Part shown: positions 8,900 to 16,894 of the stretch, one piece after another
How positions within the stretch are numbered: the stretch's first letter is position 1
Layout: the number at the start of each line of letters is the position of its first letter
Virus record (IMG/VR): IMGVR_UViG_3300025652_000363
Span: 1 to 29,111 of that record
Source: a virus
Reading direction: 5' to 3' (one strand)
Length of the DNA: 29,111 bases
The notes under the pieces: generated by a model
Database searches by the model: none
Told to the model about the DNA's origin: nothing
What the model saw: the letters and a program-made list of their open reading frames with translations, nothing else
Program-made: the position numbers and the translations under genes

Positions 8900-10389
8900 C
8901 GTACCGTTGGTCTTTGTTTACCATATTCAAAAGATACTTGGTATGTAAACGCTCCCCCTTCGTTCAGGTTATTTTTACGTATCCAATTTTTATCCGTTAA
9001 AGTTATCGGGATAGCTGACCCGTCATAGTTAAGCAGTTGCACTTTTGGGGATAGCCAAAGGTTCTCTAAAAAAGCAACTTCGTCTTCGTTAAACAAATCC
9101 GTATTAGCTACCATCGTTTGCCGTGCTTCTATCTGAGTTGTAGTTACCCCACCTTCATCACCACGATAAGCAAATTGAACGCTTGTATTTGCTGTTTCCC
9201 AATTCCCTGCTACTTGGTCAAAGGTCTTGCGTTCTATATTGCTTGTGCTTCTCTGATGCTTTAAAGCGAACGCCTGGTAATCCCAAGCACCCAAAGAGTT
9301 CTGCCATGCTAAAGTTACATAGTTGTATTTGTTTGATCCGTTAAGGTTTCTATAAATACATGAAGCGGGTTTAACCGTAAAGCGATAGCATAGCGAAGCC
9401 ATATTAGCAGTCGTTGCATTTGCAGGTAGAACACTACTATCCATAAAAAACACTTCGTAGTATGCTACGGTTCCCGCGTTAAAGTGTGTGGCAAATCCTG
9501 CATCTATTGTTTGAGCGGTTAAGTTTCTTGGTCCTATTCCTACGTATTGCAACCTTTCAAAGTCTTGGTCTGAATCAGCAGGAGCAGTTCCCCCGCTTGT
9601 TCCTGCAATAAACCAATTAGCATCGAGGACTGAATCGCTTGAATCAAATAACGATACAAAGCAATTAACCGCATCCGAAGCTACTGGGGAAGTGTCGTCC
9701 ATAAGAACCCCTAAAGTGCGCCACTCAAAATTCGTTACGTCTTGATTTATTACACTAACATCAGATGCTGAAGTAGATGTGTATTCGGTAGATATTGGTC
9801 TATCGCTTAAAGCTTTTTTAGTGGAAGCGGTAGGGCAAAAGTCCGATAGGTAATCGCTACCCGTAGAAGTATAGTTACCACCTTCATCCCAAGTAGGAAT
9901 CATTTGCATCCCTGCACTCATAACACAACTAACATACTCATTAGTGATAACATCAAGATATTCAGTTGGTGCGGTAGTGGCAGTAGTGGAATATTCTTGC
10001 CCGAAGTTTACTTTAATTTTTCGGTAGTTTGTACCGTCATTATTTACCCAAATTTTAGTCGTTGAGTTAGAACCTACAGTATGGATCGTATCGTTCACAA
10101 ACCCTGCTGCCGAAGTAGAAGAATCACCCGTAGTTATAGCAACGTAATCCGCTATGATTTTATCTACTCTAAACACTCCCGCCCCCGCTCCATTTGGTTC
10201 GATTTTAATACGTGCTTGTAAAGTATAGGCATAGGGTGAGGATGTATTCTCTACGTAAATATCCGCTATGTATTTAAACTTAAAAAAAGTTCCCCCTGCT
10301 TGTTCCGTAGATGTTACTACAAAAGTTATCGGTTCAAATGCACCATGTACATAACCCGTACTTGGTCCATATTCTTTTGTCATACTCAT
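8896..10389 (-). CDS. Tail protein (497 residues)
   Basis: The product is beta-rich with many Thr, Ser and Asn and no signal peptide. It starts MSMTKEYGPSTGYVHGAFEP and ends with WLSPKVQLLNYDGSAIPITL and a basic tail. Both start and stop overlap the neighbours by four bases (ATGA), so it is translated together with the tail completion gene and the 1029-residue tail protein. Resemblance to Bacteroidota phage tail/baseplate proteins is from memory; the exact role is unknown. Confidence 0.55.
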   Translation of the reverse strand: MSMTKEYGPSTGYVHGAFEPITFVVTSTEQAGGTFFKFKYIADIYVENTSSPYAYTLQARIKIEPNGAGAGVFRVDKIIADYVAITTGDSSTSAAGFVNDTIHTVGSNSTTKIWVNNDGTNYRKIKVNFGQEYSTTATTAPTEYLDVITNEYVSCVMSAGMQMIPTWDEGGNYTSTGSDYLSDFCPTASTKKALSDRPISTEYTSTSASDVSVINQDVTNFEWRTLGVLMDDTSPVASDAVNCFVSLFDSSDSVLDANWFIAGTSGGTAPADSDQDFERLQYVGIGPRNLTAQTIDAGFATHFNAGTVAYYEVFFMDSSVLPANATTANMASLCYRFTVKPASCIYRNLNGSNKYNYVTLAWQNSLGAWDYQAFALKHQRSTSNIERKTFDQVAGNWETANTSVQFAYRGDEGGVTTTQIEARQTMVANTDLFNEDEVAFLENLWLSPKVQLLNYDGSAIPITLTDKNWIRKNNLNEGGAFTYQVSFEYGKQRPTVR

Positions 10390-10973
10390 TTCGCTTCTAT
10401 ATTTTTATTGAGTGTTAAACTTTCTTTAATCGCGTTGGCTATGTCTTGACCTAACGCTAACCCTAACCATTGCATCGCTTTCGGTTTAAGCCGTTTTAAG
10501 GTATCCGAAATAAAGAAAGAAGGCTTTAACCCTCTATGCCATATTGCGTTCGAAATAGCGTACACTAAGGACTTACGTGGGGTAAATCTACCTTGTGCAT
10601 CGCGTGTTCCTTGTATGCCCTTTTGGATAACCCACTTATCAATCCCACCTCGTAAGCCTCGCGTTTTATTTGCACCAAATTTAAAAGGCGATTCAGACTG
10701 CCTTGCAAAGATATTTCTACTTGCCCCTTGTACTCCCTTATCTACAAACTCCCAGTAATCAACTTGAGGGGTTATGTTTACATAATATTCATTTGCATCT
10801 TCCCCTACAATAACGGGGATAGATTCATACAAAGCACCCGTGTTTACTTTGCCTTGCATACGTAAAGAGATACGCGCGTTCTTGCGCCACATCTTACCTA
10901 TCTTTTCAAGTGTCTTGTTTAGATTAGTCATTGGGTATGTCTTACCCCCTATTTCTATCGTAGGTTTAGACAT
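10386..10973 (-). CDS. HK97 gp10-like head-tail/tail completion protein
   Basis: The product has 195 residues and is basic. It contains NARISLRMQGKVNTGALYES near residues 34-53, the classic start of HK97 gp10-like proteins, and further on YWEFVDKGVQGASR and FISDTLKRLKP. Members of this family join head and tail or close the tail end. It overlaps the upstream gene by eight bases and the downstream gene by four. Confidence 0.65.
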   Translation of the reverse strand: MSKPTIEIGGKTYPMTNLNKTLEKIGKMWRKNARISLRMQGKVNTGALYESIPVIVGEDANEYYVNITPQVDYWEFVDKGVQGASRNIFARQSESPFKFGANKTRGLRGGIDKWVIQKGIQGTRDAQGRFTPRKSLVYAISNAIWHRGLKPSFFISDTLKRLKPKAMQWLGLALGQDIANAIKESLTLNKNIEAK

Positions 10974-11427
10974 ATGGTGCTATGCATAAGTCGTTAGAAT
11001 TAGACACCTCAATAGAAAAAGAACCACTCCATCCCGTAAGCTCGTTATCGAATCGTGCCGTAAAAGGTGTACACGAAGCAGGTAAGTCAAACTTGTAGTC
11101 GTTATCTACCGTTGTGTTGCTATTCGCTAAAGATTGAATAAACTGGTCTAAGACATCGTGAAGTAGTTGAAGGGTATCTGAATACACTTGCGTTCTATTC
11201 TTTAGGTCGGGTAGGATCATATCCGCCACCAACAATTCAAGGTCGTATGTAAGCGTTCCGTTATCTATCGTTACCCCCATTATCTCGCAGTACAAAAGTG
11301 GATAATCGGGTTGTCCGAGTTTTGCAATATCAACCTGGTCTAAAGGTCCTGCATGAAACGATTGAAGGATTAAGTGCTTCTCTTCTATGTTTTCTAAAAG
11401 TTCTACTATCTGTTTGTATGATTTCAT
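10966..11427 (-). CDS. Probable tail completion/minor tail protein
   Basis: The product has 153 residues: an N-terminal helix (SYKQIVELLENIEEKHLILQ), then a beta-rich part with YPLLYCEIMGVTIDNGTLTY and a helix (TLQLLHDVLDQFIQSLA). Size and neighbours (chaperone upstream, gp10-like downstream) fit a tail terminator/completion protein. The ATG overlaps the TGA of the -1 frame extension of the chaperone. Confidence 0.5.
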   Translation of the reverse strand: MKSYKQIVELLENIEEKHLILQSFHAGPLDQVDIAKLGQPDYPLLYCEIMGVTIDNGTLTYDLELLVADMILPDLKNRTQVYSDTLQLLHDVLDQFIQSLANSNTTVDNDYKFDLPASCTPFTARFDNELTGWSGSFSIEVSNSNDLCIAPYV

Positions 11428-11661
11428 CGGTATTGGCTTACGTCAGGTGCTTTGTCTTTACGACTGTTATCTTGTTCATAAGATAAAAACGTAAAAGCCG
11501 ATTCTATTTCAATTTCAGTTGCCGCCTCTATTTTCAACGGGTCACCCCCTGCAAGAAAATGGATCGTAGAATACCACCCCCACTTCTCAGCAATCAAATT
11601 ACCTTCTCCTCCTCCACTAAAGAGTTGGCTAAATCTTTCGTTAATATCACGCCTATAGACA
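11424..11661 (-). CDS. T-like C-terminal extension of the tail chaperone, reached by -1 frameshift
   Basis: This frame is -1 relative to the chaperone gene and is open from a stop at 11703-11705 to a TGA at 11424-11426. There is no ATG in it; only TTG at 11595-11597 could serve as an independent start. The part past the chaperone stop reads KWGWYSTIHFLAGGDPLKIE and then ESAFTFLSYEQDNSRKD, a helical protein resembling small frames found after tail chaperones in related phages (from memory). A slip at the T9 run would give a product of 164 + 79 = 243 residues. The stop overlaps the next ATG, so the 3' end of this frame is tied into the operon. Confidence 0.75.
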
Positions 11662-12154
11662 AAAAAAAATTGATTGCACCCATTACTACATCCATCTTTA
11701 AATCATCCCAGTAGGTGGGGTTGCCGTCACCTTTGTAGTCTTCTATCGTGTAGAAATCCCCTGCTTCGGTTTTAATAGGTCGGTAAAGGATGCTTATTAT
11801 GTAACCTAAGTTCTCAAATAAACCTTGTGAGCAATACGTTTCTAAATCTGCAAACTCTCCTACCGTGAGCTTAGAAAGGTTCGGGTGAAAGCCATACCGC
11901 TTCCCTTTGTAATCTAATTTCGATACTAACTTTTCGTCTTGCCCGTCTGCGTCATTTATGCGGCTTATGATGCTGCTTATCTTTTCCATTTCAGGAATAG
12001 TCAGTTGGTTGGTTTCTTCTTTGGATAGGTTGCACATTATACAAATCGCCTCTACTATCCACTCGGTAGATTTCTCATCCAAGTTAAGTTCGGCTAAAAG
12101 TTTGTATTGCTTAACGGTTATGTCGGCAAGTGAATCGGGTACGGTTATTTTCAT
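11594..12154 (-). CDS. Tail assembly chaperone (G-like)
   Basis: The product has 186 residues, starts MKITVPDSLADITVKQYKLL and is mostly helical and acidic. The early ITVKQY.LL motif and the length are typical of chaperones that bind the tape measure protein before tail tube assembly. Codons 162-165 read AAT TTT TTT TTG, part of a T9 run, and lead to a -1 frame extension as in lambda gpG/gpGT. The zero-frame end is an acidic tail (SLVEEEKVI). It lies directly after the large terminase gene. Confidence 0.65.
   Translation of the reverse strand: MKITVPDSLADITVKQYKLLAELNLDEKSTEWIVEAICIMCNLSKEETNQLTIPEMEKISSIISRINDADGQDEKLVSKLDYKGKRYGFHPNLSKLTVGEFADLETYCSQGLFENLGYIISILYRPIKTEAGDFYTIEDYKGDGNPTYWDDLKMDVVMGAINFFLSIGVILTKDLANSLVEEEKVI
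11661..11669 (-). other. Candidate -1 ribosomal slippery site (T9)
   Basis: On the minus strand the sequence is AAT TTT TTT TTG, with nine T residues in a row. In the zero frame the heptamer T TTT TTT permits tandem slippage of both tRNAs by one base. The -1 frame is then open for 79 codons. No clear stimulatory hairpin was found at the usual distance; a weak one begins about 34 bases downstream. Confidence 0.65.
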
Positions 12155-12210
12155 TTTGCGGTTTTTAAGGTGGTATTTACGGGTTTTACGGGGTTGTCAG
12201 TAAACACTGG

Positions 12211-13365
12211 TTATGCGATAAAGTATTTGCCTGAGTAAGAAGTTCCGATGCGGTTGATACATACATACCTGACTGCATCGATAATATGGTTGTTGTGGTC
12301 TATTGGTTTATTTAACTGCACCCCATTTCGGTCTACCTCCCATCGGTAATTGCGGAACTCCTTTTGTGCGTTTAAGGAATCCTTCAATACAAATATCTTG
12401 TGACGTTTCATTATGTCAATACCTAACCGAATTGAATCAGGTCCTTTCTTGGACGGTTTAACGTTATGCCCTAAGCGGTGCAGTTCTTCAATACTTTTAG
12501 GTTCGGCACTATCGCAAATGATGGGCGTTCTTTCTAAGTATAATTTGTCTAACTCTAAACTAATATCTCGGTTCGTTAATCCCGTCTTGTAAAGGTGTTC
12601 TTGAATGTATAAAGAATAGTCCTCACGCCATACCGAAACGATAGCGGTAGGATCGTTGGTAAACCCCCAGTCGCATCCGTATGCTACGAGCTTGGCACGT
12701 TCAGGGATAGCATCAGCGACTTGCCATTGTGGGAATATAGCTGACACGTTTACCCCTCGTTCACCAAGACCGTATATGCGCCAAAAGTTCTCATCCGTTT
12801 CTTTAAAGCGTTCTATCTCGTCTATAACGGATTGTTCTAAAAAAGGGTTATCTAAGTATGTGGTTTGAAAGAAGTCTACGTCTTCGCGTTCTAAGATATG
12901 GTCATAGATCCAATGATGCTCGTCCGATGGATTGTAGTCTATAAATATCCTTCCCGTTGTTCTAAGTAGTAATTGCCTCCAATCCTCCAGGCTGATTTCG
13001 TTACACTCGTTTACGTACAAAAGATTTCTTTTACGGCCTCTCAATTTGGAAGGCTGGTCGCAAGAAATGAATTCGATAAGGTTTCCAAATAGGTTATAGG
13101 TAGCATTGCTTTTATTGTGGTGTTCTTCATAGTAGTTCCCCCCTTCGGTAAGTATCTGCATAAAGTCACGCATAACCGATGAACGTAAAGCAGGGAAGGT
13201 TTTACGTACTATTGTAATGACAATACCTGCACCCCTATTCCTAAAACAAAGCTGAATTATCACCTGACAAAGTGAGAAGGTCTTTCCGCTACGCGAACCC
13301 CCTTGATGGACTTGTATTTTAGCCTTAGACTTTTTAGCTTGGTAGTATGTCGTAGGTTGCTTCAC
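12211..13365 (-). CDS. terL: Terminase large subunit
   Basis: The product has 384 residues. It is the DNA-packaging motor ATPase and nuclease that loads phage DNA through the portal. Walker A is GGSRSGKT at 22-29; Walker B is LLYVNE at 115-120 with Glu120 catalytic. The nuclease domain has acidic residues at CDWGF (Asp232), ICDSAEPK (Asp285) and DHNNHIIDAVRY (Asp363). This is a PBSX/SPP1-type (Terminase_3) layout. The start overlaps the small terminase stop by four bases. About 56 bases without a gene follow it. Confidence 0.95.
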   Translation of the reverse strand: MKQPTTYYQAKKSKAKIQVHQGGSRSGKTFSLCQVIIQLCFRNRGAGIVITIVRKTFPALRSSVMRDFMQILTEGGNYYEEHHNKSNATYNLFGNLIEFISCDQPSKLRGRKRNLLYVNECNEISLEDWRQLLLRTTGRIFIDYNPSDEHHWIYDHILEREDVDFFQTTYLDNPFLEQSVIDEIERFKETDENFWRIYGLGERGVNVSAIFPQWQVADAIPERAKLVAYGCDWGFTNDPTAIVSVWREDYSLYIQEHLYKTGLTNRDISLELDKLYLERTPIICDSAEPKSIEELHRLGHNVKPSKKGPDSIRLGIDIMKRHKIFVLKDSLNAQKEFRNYRWEVDRNGVQLNKPIDHNNHIIDAVRYVCINRIGTSYSGKYFIA

Positions 13366-13706
13366 TCGTCATCGAACCACTTAAACGGCTTCGGTTCGTT
13401 TATCTCTATTTGTTGTTTCTCTACATAGCCCCTCCCTTTTCCTTTATTCTTCAAATAGAACTGCGAAGCCTTAATCTGAATCTTTTCGTCCTGGCTCATC
13501 ATTAGATTATGATGTACTTCTTCGGCTACGTCTAAGTTTTCTTCTACTATGTCGTTTAATTGGTCTAAGTCTTTTTCTGCCCTATGCTTTACCGCTTGTC
13601 TTGTGTACGTAATATTGTACTTTAATTCTAACGCCCTTGCCGTCCTTGAATAAAGTGCTTTATTCTTTCTTAGTTCACTCCAAAACTCTGCATCCGATAC
13701 TTTCAT
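13362..13706 (-). CDS. terS: Terminase small subunit
   Basis: The product has 114 residues. Residues about 15-45 form a helix-turn-helix (SRTARALELKYNITYTRQAV), a helical middle part follows, and the end has KASQFYLKNKGKGRGYVEKQ, a C-terminal pattern common in small terminases. It would recognise the packaging site and recruit the large subunit, whose gene overlaps its stop by four bases. Confidence 0.8.
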   Translation of the reverse strand: MKVSDAEFWSELRKNKALYSRTARALELKYNITYTRQAVKHRAEKDLDQLNDIVEENLDVAEEVHHNLMMSQDEKIQIKASQFYLKNKGKGRGYVEKQQIEINEPKPFKWFDDE

Positions 13707-13725
13707 TTTGTCAAGTTTTGTAAAG

Positions 13726-14280
13726 TTATTTAAACTGCTTTCTTAGTGCCTCTAATACTATTGCGCCTATGTAAGTATCTGATTTCTTTAAGGATTCTAA
13801 AAGCTCTTTAGCAACATCATAATCTTCCATAATAAAGTCGATATTAATTCCCCTTAAAAAAGTGGGGGGTGCTTCTTCTTTTAATTCTTCTATTTCGGGT
13901 TCCCATACATCCAAACCCCAATCGGTAAGAGGTAACGTTTCCCATTCGTTTGCTAAGGCATCGTAATCCCAAGTTCCGTAGTGCGTGTTATCTTTAATCA
14001 TAAACTCATCGCGCTTCGCTTGTGACCATTCTGACACATCTAAAACATGAAGCTCACGGTATCCCAAATCTTTATAAGCCAGTAACCGCATATTACCTGC
14101 AAGGGCATATCCATCAGCTACCACCAAAGGTTTAACCGATTGCATTTCGGGAAAGTCCGTTATGCTTTTCTTTAGTCTTTCAAAGGCTTCCTTCGTTATA
14201 GAACGTGGGTTGCTTGGATCTAACTTTATGGTTTCAATCTGAACCTTTTGCGTCTTCATCTTCTTGGTTTTTAATGGCAC
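13726..14280 (-). CDS. ParB/Srx-like domain protein
   Basis: The product has 184 residues. The N-terminal 75 residues are ParB/sulfiredoxin-fold: LDPSNPRSITKEAFERL at 20-36, PLVVADGYALAGNMRLLAYK at 51-70. Such proteins are common just before terminase genes, and some bind DNA or have CTPase or nuclease activity; which applies here is unknown. The C-terminal half contains WDYDALANEWETLPLTDWGL, a segment often found after ParB domains in phages. Met8 (14259) is an alternative start with less overlap of the upstream gene. Confidence 0.75.
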   Translation of the reverse strand: MPLKTKKMKTQKVQIETIKLDPSNPRSITKEAFERLKKSITDFPEMQSVKPLVVADGYALAGNMRLLAYKDLGYRELHVLDVSEWSQAKRDEFMIKDNTHYGTWDYDALANEWETLPLTDWGLDVWEPEIEELKEEAPPTFLRGINIDFIMEDYDVAKELLESLKKSDTYIGAIVLEALRKQFK

Positions 14281-14485
14281 GTAAAACTTCTTCGAGGTAG
14301 TTGGCGAAGTCTTTATTCGCTACTGCTAAATCTCCTATGATATTCAAAGACGAATTGTTTTGGTAGTCCACAAATATCTTATCTTTTACTACCGTGAAAA
14401 TTAGGTAGTCTTGCGCATTGGTTAAATGCTTCTTTGCTTCGCGCATATCTTTTCTATTACTCATACCCTTGTAAATTCTTGCCAC
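14234..14485 (-). CDS. Hypothetical protein (83 residues)
   Basis: The product is a small, charged, probably alpha/beta protein containing MREAKKHLTNAQDYLIFTVV and an acidic end. It overlaps the genes on both sides, which supports real translation in the early operon. I do not recognise a family. A short regulatory role is possible but not shown. Confidence 0.5.
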   Translation of the reverse strand: MARIYKGMSNRKDMREAKKHLTNAQDYLIFTVVKDKIFVDYQNNSSLNIIGDLAVANKDFANYLEEVLRAIKNQEDEDAKGSD

Positions 14486-14811
14486 GTATGACGAAAGTCT
14501 GCATCGTATTCGAGTAGCGTTTTACACTTTTGTTTCTGATACACCACCGTAGAATAGTGTCTATTCATTTGTTCCCCTGCTGCTTCCGTAGTCCACCCGT
14601 GAGCAACTAAATATTTCGTAACACACTTTCGCGCATCGGATAACCTCCTTTTACGGTCTTTAGATTTTATTTCTTCCCACGTGCATCCGATTTTCTCAAC
14701 CGATTCTTGGCAAAAGATTAAGGCTTTAACCTTTGGGGATTTGATTTTGATGGCAGGGGTTTCCCTTTCCAACATCCATTCATATACATTATTCATCGCA
14801 ACTTGATTCAT
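14461..14811 (-). CDS. DnaA domain IV-like DNA-binding protein
   Basis: The product has 116 residues. The segment LSDARKCVTKYLVAHGW followed by GEQMNRHYSTVVYQKQKC resembles the C-terminal DNA-binding domain of DnaA, in which RDHSTV contacts the DnaA box; RHYSTV occupies that place here. There is no ATPase domain. It may bind a phage origin or act as a transcription regulator. Met6 is an alternative start with less overlap of the gene upstream. Confidence 0.6.
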   Translation of the reverse strand: MNQVAMNNVYEWMLERETPAIKIKSPKVKALIFCQESVEKIGCTWEEIKSKDRKRRLSDARKCVTKYLVAHGWTTEAAGEQMNRHYSTVVYQKQKCKTLLEYDADFRHTWQEFTRV

Positions 14812-15154
14812 AGATTTTTAAAAGTTCAATGTACATATTTTTATTACAAGATGTGCATGTAGTTCTTTTTTTCTTCTTGTTCAATAATTCTTCATAGAGT
14901 TTGTAGAACTCATCCCCGATATGCTTGGTTAAGTTTTGACCGCTTTTGTAGCGTGTCATTATTTCGTCTTCAAAGAATTTCCGTTGTTCTTCGTCCATCA
15001 TTTTTACGGGTCGGCTAAACATCTTATTTAAGCGTTCGCGCCTTTCATCGCATCCGCAATCTTCCCCGAAGAAAGTCTTTACTATCTTCTCGATCCCCGT
15101 TGCCTTTGTTACGGCTGCAACTTTATCGCCTAAACCTTGAGCTTTCGATTTCAT
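14789..15154 (-). CDS. Hypothetical protein with CxC and CxxC motifs
   Basis: I chose the ATG at 15154 because it leaves about 30 bases of overlap with the sigma-like gene rather than 65, and because MKSKAQGLGDKVAAVTKATG looks like a typical start. The product is 121 residues with EDCGCDERRERLNKMF, a motif I recall from other Bacteroidota phages, and near the C-terminus TCTSCNKNMYIELLKIYESS. Metal binding is possible. The function is unknown. Confidence 0.6.
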   Translation of the reverse strand: MKSKAQGLGDKVAAVTKATGIEKIVKTFFGEDCGCDERRERLNKMFSRPVKMMDEEQRKFFEDEIMTRYKSGQNLTKHIGDEFYKLYEELLNKKKKRTTCTSCNKNMYIELLKIYESSCDE

Positions 15155-15665
15155 CTTGTATGTAGTTTCTTGTGTCACGGATCGCACGGTATAAAGTGTT
15201 GCGACTTATCCCAGTTAGTTCACTCATAGAATCCAAAGTTAATTCATCCCCGTAGTAAATTGCAAAGCAATTCTTTTCGAACCACTCCACATCGTTTAAC
15301 TTCTCGTCTATAAACTGTAACACTTCTTCGTTGTGGTTCTTACTATAGGTTAAATCTAAATTCTTTAGGTGCGTTAAGTGTTCCGTTAGTGAAGATGTTT
15401 GTTTGCGAATTGCGGTAGATTCTTTTCGGTATTTTTTAAAGTATCGGCTTGAAGAACTGCGGTACTGGTTTATAGTTGCACGAACTATGTAAAATTTTAT
15501 CTTCTTATTTTTTACTAAGCTGTTCATCTTCTCACGGTTGCCCGTTAATAAGATAACCATAATCTCGTGTGCTAAATCTTCGTAGTCGGGCTTCCTTCCT
15601 TTCGTGATTACTTTAGCTATCTCAAGGATAGATTCGTAGTTATCGCGTATGTACCTTTGAATCAT
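15123..15665 (-). CDS. Sigma-70-like/transcription regulator protein
   Basis: The product has 180 residues and is basic. The N-terminal half has a region-2-like pattern (DYEDLAHEIMVILLTG ... KKIKFYIVRATINQYRS). The C-terminal part ends with a helix-turn-helix, LTLDSMSELTGISRNTLYRA, resembling sigma region 4. Such proteins in Bacteroidota phages are thought to direct late transcription or bind RNA polymerase. A real promoter-recognition activity is inferred, not shown. Confidence 0.6.
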   Translation of the reverse strand: MIQRYIRDNYESILEIAKVITKGRKPDYEDLAHEIMVILLTGNREKMNSLVKNKKIKFYIVRATINQYRSSSSRYFKKYRKESTAIRKQTSSLTEHLTHLKNLDLTYSKNHNEEVLQFIDEKLNDVEWFEKNCFAIYYGDELTLDSMSELTGISRNTLYRAIRDTRNYIQDEIESSRFRR

Positions 15666-15690
15666 ATAGGTAAGAACGTATTTGCGGAAT

Positions 15691-16077
15691 CTATTTCAAA
15701 GATTTCACTAACTCAGTATAGTGTTTTATTTTTACTAACAACTCATCGTTCGTAAATCGTGCGGATTGATTGCTTTCAAACTCTAACCATTCAGCAGTTC
15801 CTTCACCATATAAGGCGTTTAAGTTTTTTGCAAACCTATACTGTTCACCCCCTCTAAACCCATTACACCGTTTACATTGGGGCTTTACATTTTGTTCATT
15901 CCATCGGGTTTCGTACTTACCACGCGATTGAAAATGCCCTGCGTCTATTTCGTACTTCCAATTCTTAGTTACTCCGCATGTAAAACAATCGACCATCCCT
16001 GCATGGTCTGCATCTTTAGACCTGATCCATATACTAAATATCTTATCGAGCTTCTTTACTAAGGTGCTTCGCTTCAT
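15691..16077 (-). CDS. NinG-like zinc/HNH-type nuclease
   Basis: The product has 128 residues. It contains two CxxC pairs (C31FTC34 and C68KRC71NGFRGG) and DAGHF with His48 between them, as in lambda NinG/Rap-type recombination nucleases. The pairs would bind zinc and the region resembles an HNH-like core. It probably resolves branched DNA during phage recombination or replication. The ATG overlaps the TGA of a small membrane-protein gene upstream. Confidence 0.8.
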   Translation of the reverse strand: MKRSTLVKKLDKIFSIWIRSKDADHAGMVDCFTCGVTKNWKYEIDAGHFQSRGKYETRWNEQNVKPQCKRCNGFRGGEQYRFAKNLNALYGEGTAEWLEFESNQSARFTNDELLVKIKHYTELVKSLK

Positions 16078-16208
16078 AGAAACATACCTAAAAGAGAAAA
16101 GACGATAGACATAATCGGGTACACTCGTATTTGTGAGTTTACAAAATACTCTACCCCTATGTCAAAAAAAGAAATTACTATAACGGAAACAAAAAACGGT
16201 GCAGCCAT
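16074..16208 (-). CDS. Small membrane protein (44 residues)
   Basis: A minus-strand frame runs from ATG at 16206-16208 to TGA at 16074-16076, sharing ATGA with the NinG-like gene. The peptide starts MAAPFFVSVIVISFFDIGVE and ends YPIMSIVFSLLGMFL, giving two likely membrane segments. The 168-base gap between its neighbours has no other leftward gene. Coupling to NinG supports translation. The function is unknown. Confidence 0.5.
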   Translation of the reverse strand: MAAPFFVSVIVISFFDIGVEYFVNSQIRVYPIMSIVFSLLGMFL

Positions 16209-16246
16209 TCCGCTATTTACGACAATAAAATTAATTTACCAAATCA

Positions 16247-16894
16247 CTAAAACATTGTCAGTTGTGCTTGGTGTCTTTTTAATCTCTTACAAGCTGCTTC
16301 GTAGTACTCTTTATCTAATTCACACCCCGTTAATTCAAAGCCTAAATTATGACACGCTAAAGCTATTGAACCACTCCCTAAGTGTGTGTCAAGTATCTTG
16401 TCTCCTTCTTTGGCGTAGTTCATTAATAGCCATTCATAAAGCTTAACTGGTTTTTGTGTTGGGTGTATGCGTATTTCTTTGTTTTTCATATCTCCTTGCA
16501 GCATTCCGTTCCATCTCCACTTGAAATTTCTTACAGCAGTCTTAAAACTTGCATAAGCTAATTCACTATCAGCAAAATCTCCCGTATTGTCTTTATCCCA
16601 AACAACCCAGCAAGAACTATTTGCATTTGCTATGTTTTCAATAAAGTGATTTGCTCCCCATATAATTTGATTAATGCTTACCCTTTTTAACTCTGTAAAA
16701 TATTCTTTATTTGGTGCAACATCCCATTCTCTATGGTTGTGTTTATCACATCTAAATTTAGCCTTAGCCTTGCTTTCACTTCCATAAGTGTTTTTAATCA
16801 TTCCATAAGGAGGGTCAACAATCGCTAAATCAAAGTAGTTGTCAGGGTAGCGACCCATTAACTTCATGTTGTCCTCATTCGTTAAAGTTATCAT
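16247..16894 (-). CDS. DNA methyltransferase (N6-adenine or N4-cytosine type)
   Basis: The start at 16894 was chosen because its ATG overlaps the upstream stop as ATGA. The product has 215 residues. Motif IV is DPPY at 27-30 and comes before the SAM-binding motif I (ILDTHLGSGSIALA near 167-180), the beta-class order. HPTQKPVKLYEWLLMNYAK precedes motif I. It would methylate phage DNA. No restriction endonuclease lies nearby, so protection from host restriction or a regulatory role is more likely than a restriction system. Confidence 0.85.
   Translation of the reverse strand: MITLTNEDNMKLMGRYPDNYFDLAIVDPPYGMIKNTYGSESKAKAKFRCDKHNHREWDVAPNKEYFTELKRVSINQIIWGANHFIENIANANSSCWVVWDKDNTGDFADSELAYASFKTAVRNFKWRWNGMLQGDMKNKEIRIHPTQKPVKLYEWLLMNYAKEGDKILDTHLGSGSIALACHNLGFELTGCELDKEYYEAACKRLKRHQAQLTMF

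Noticed and set aside
16159-16446. Rightward frame of 95 residues with apolar segment
   Set aside because: It lies inside the leftward operon, and most of it is antisense to the methyltransferase; the leftward 44-residue frame fits the operon better.
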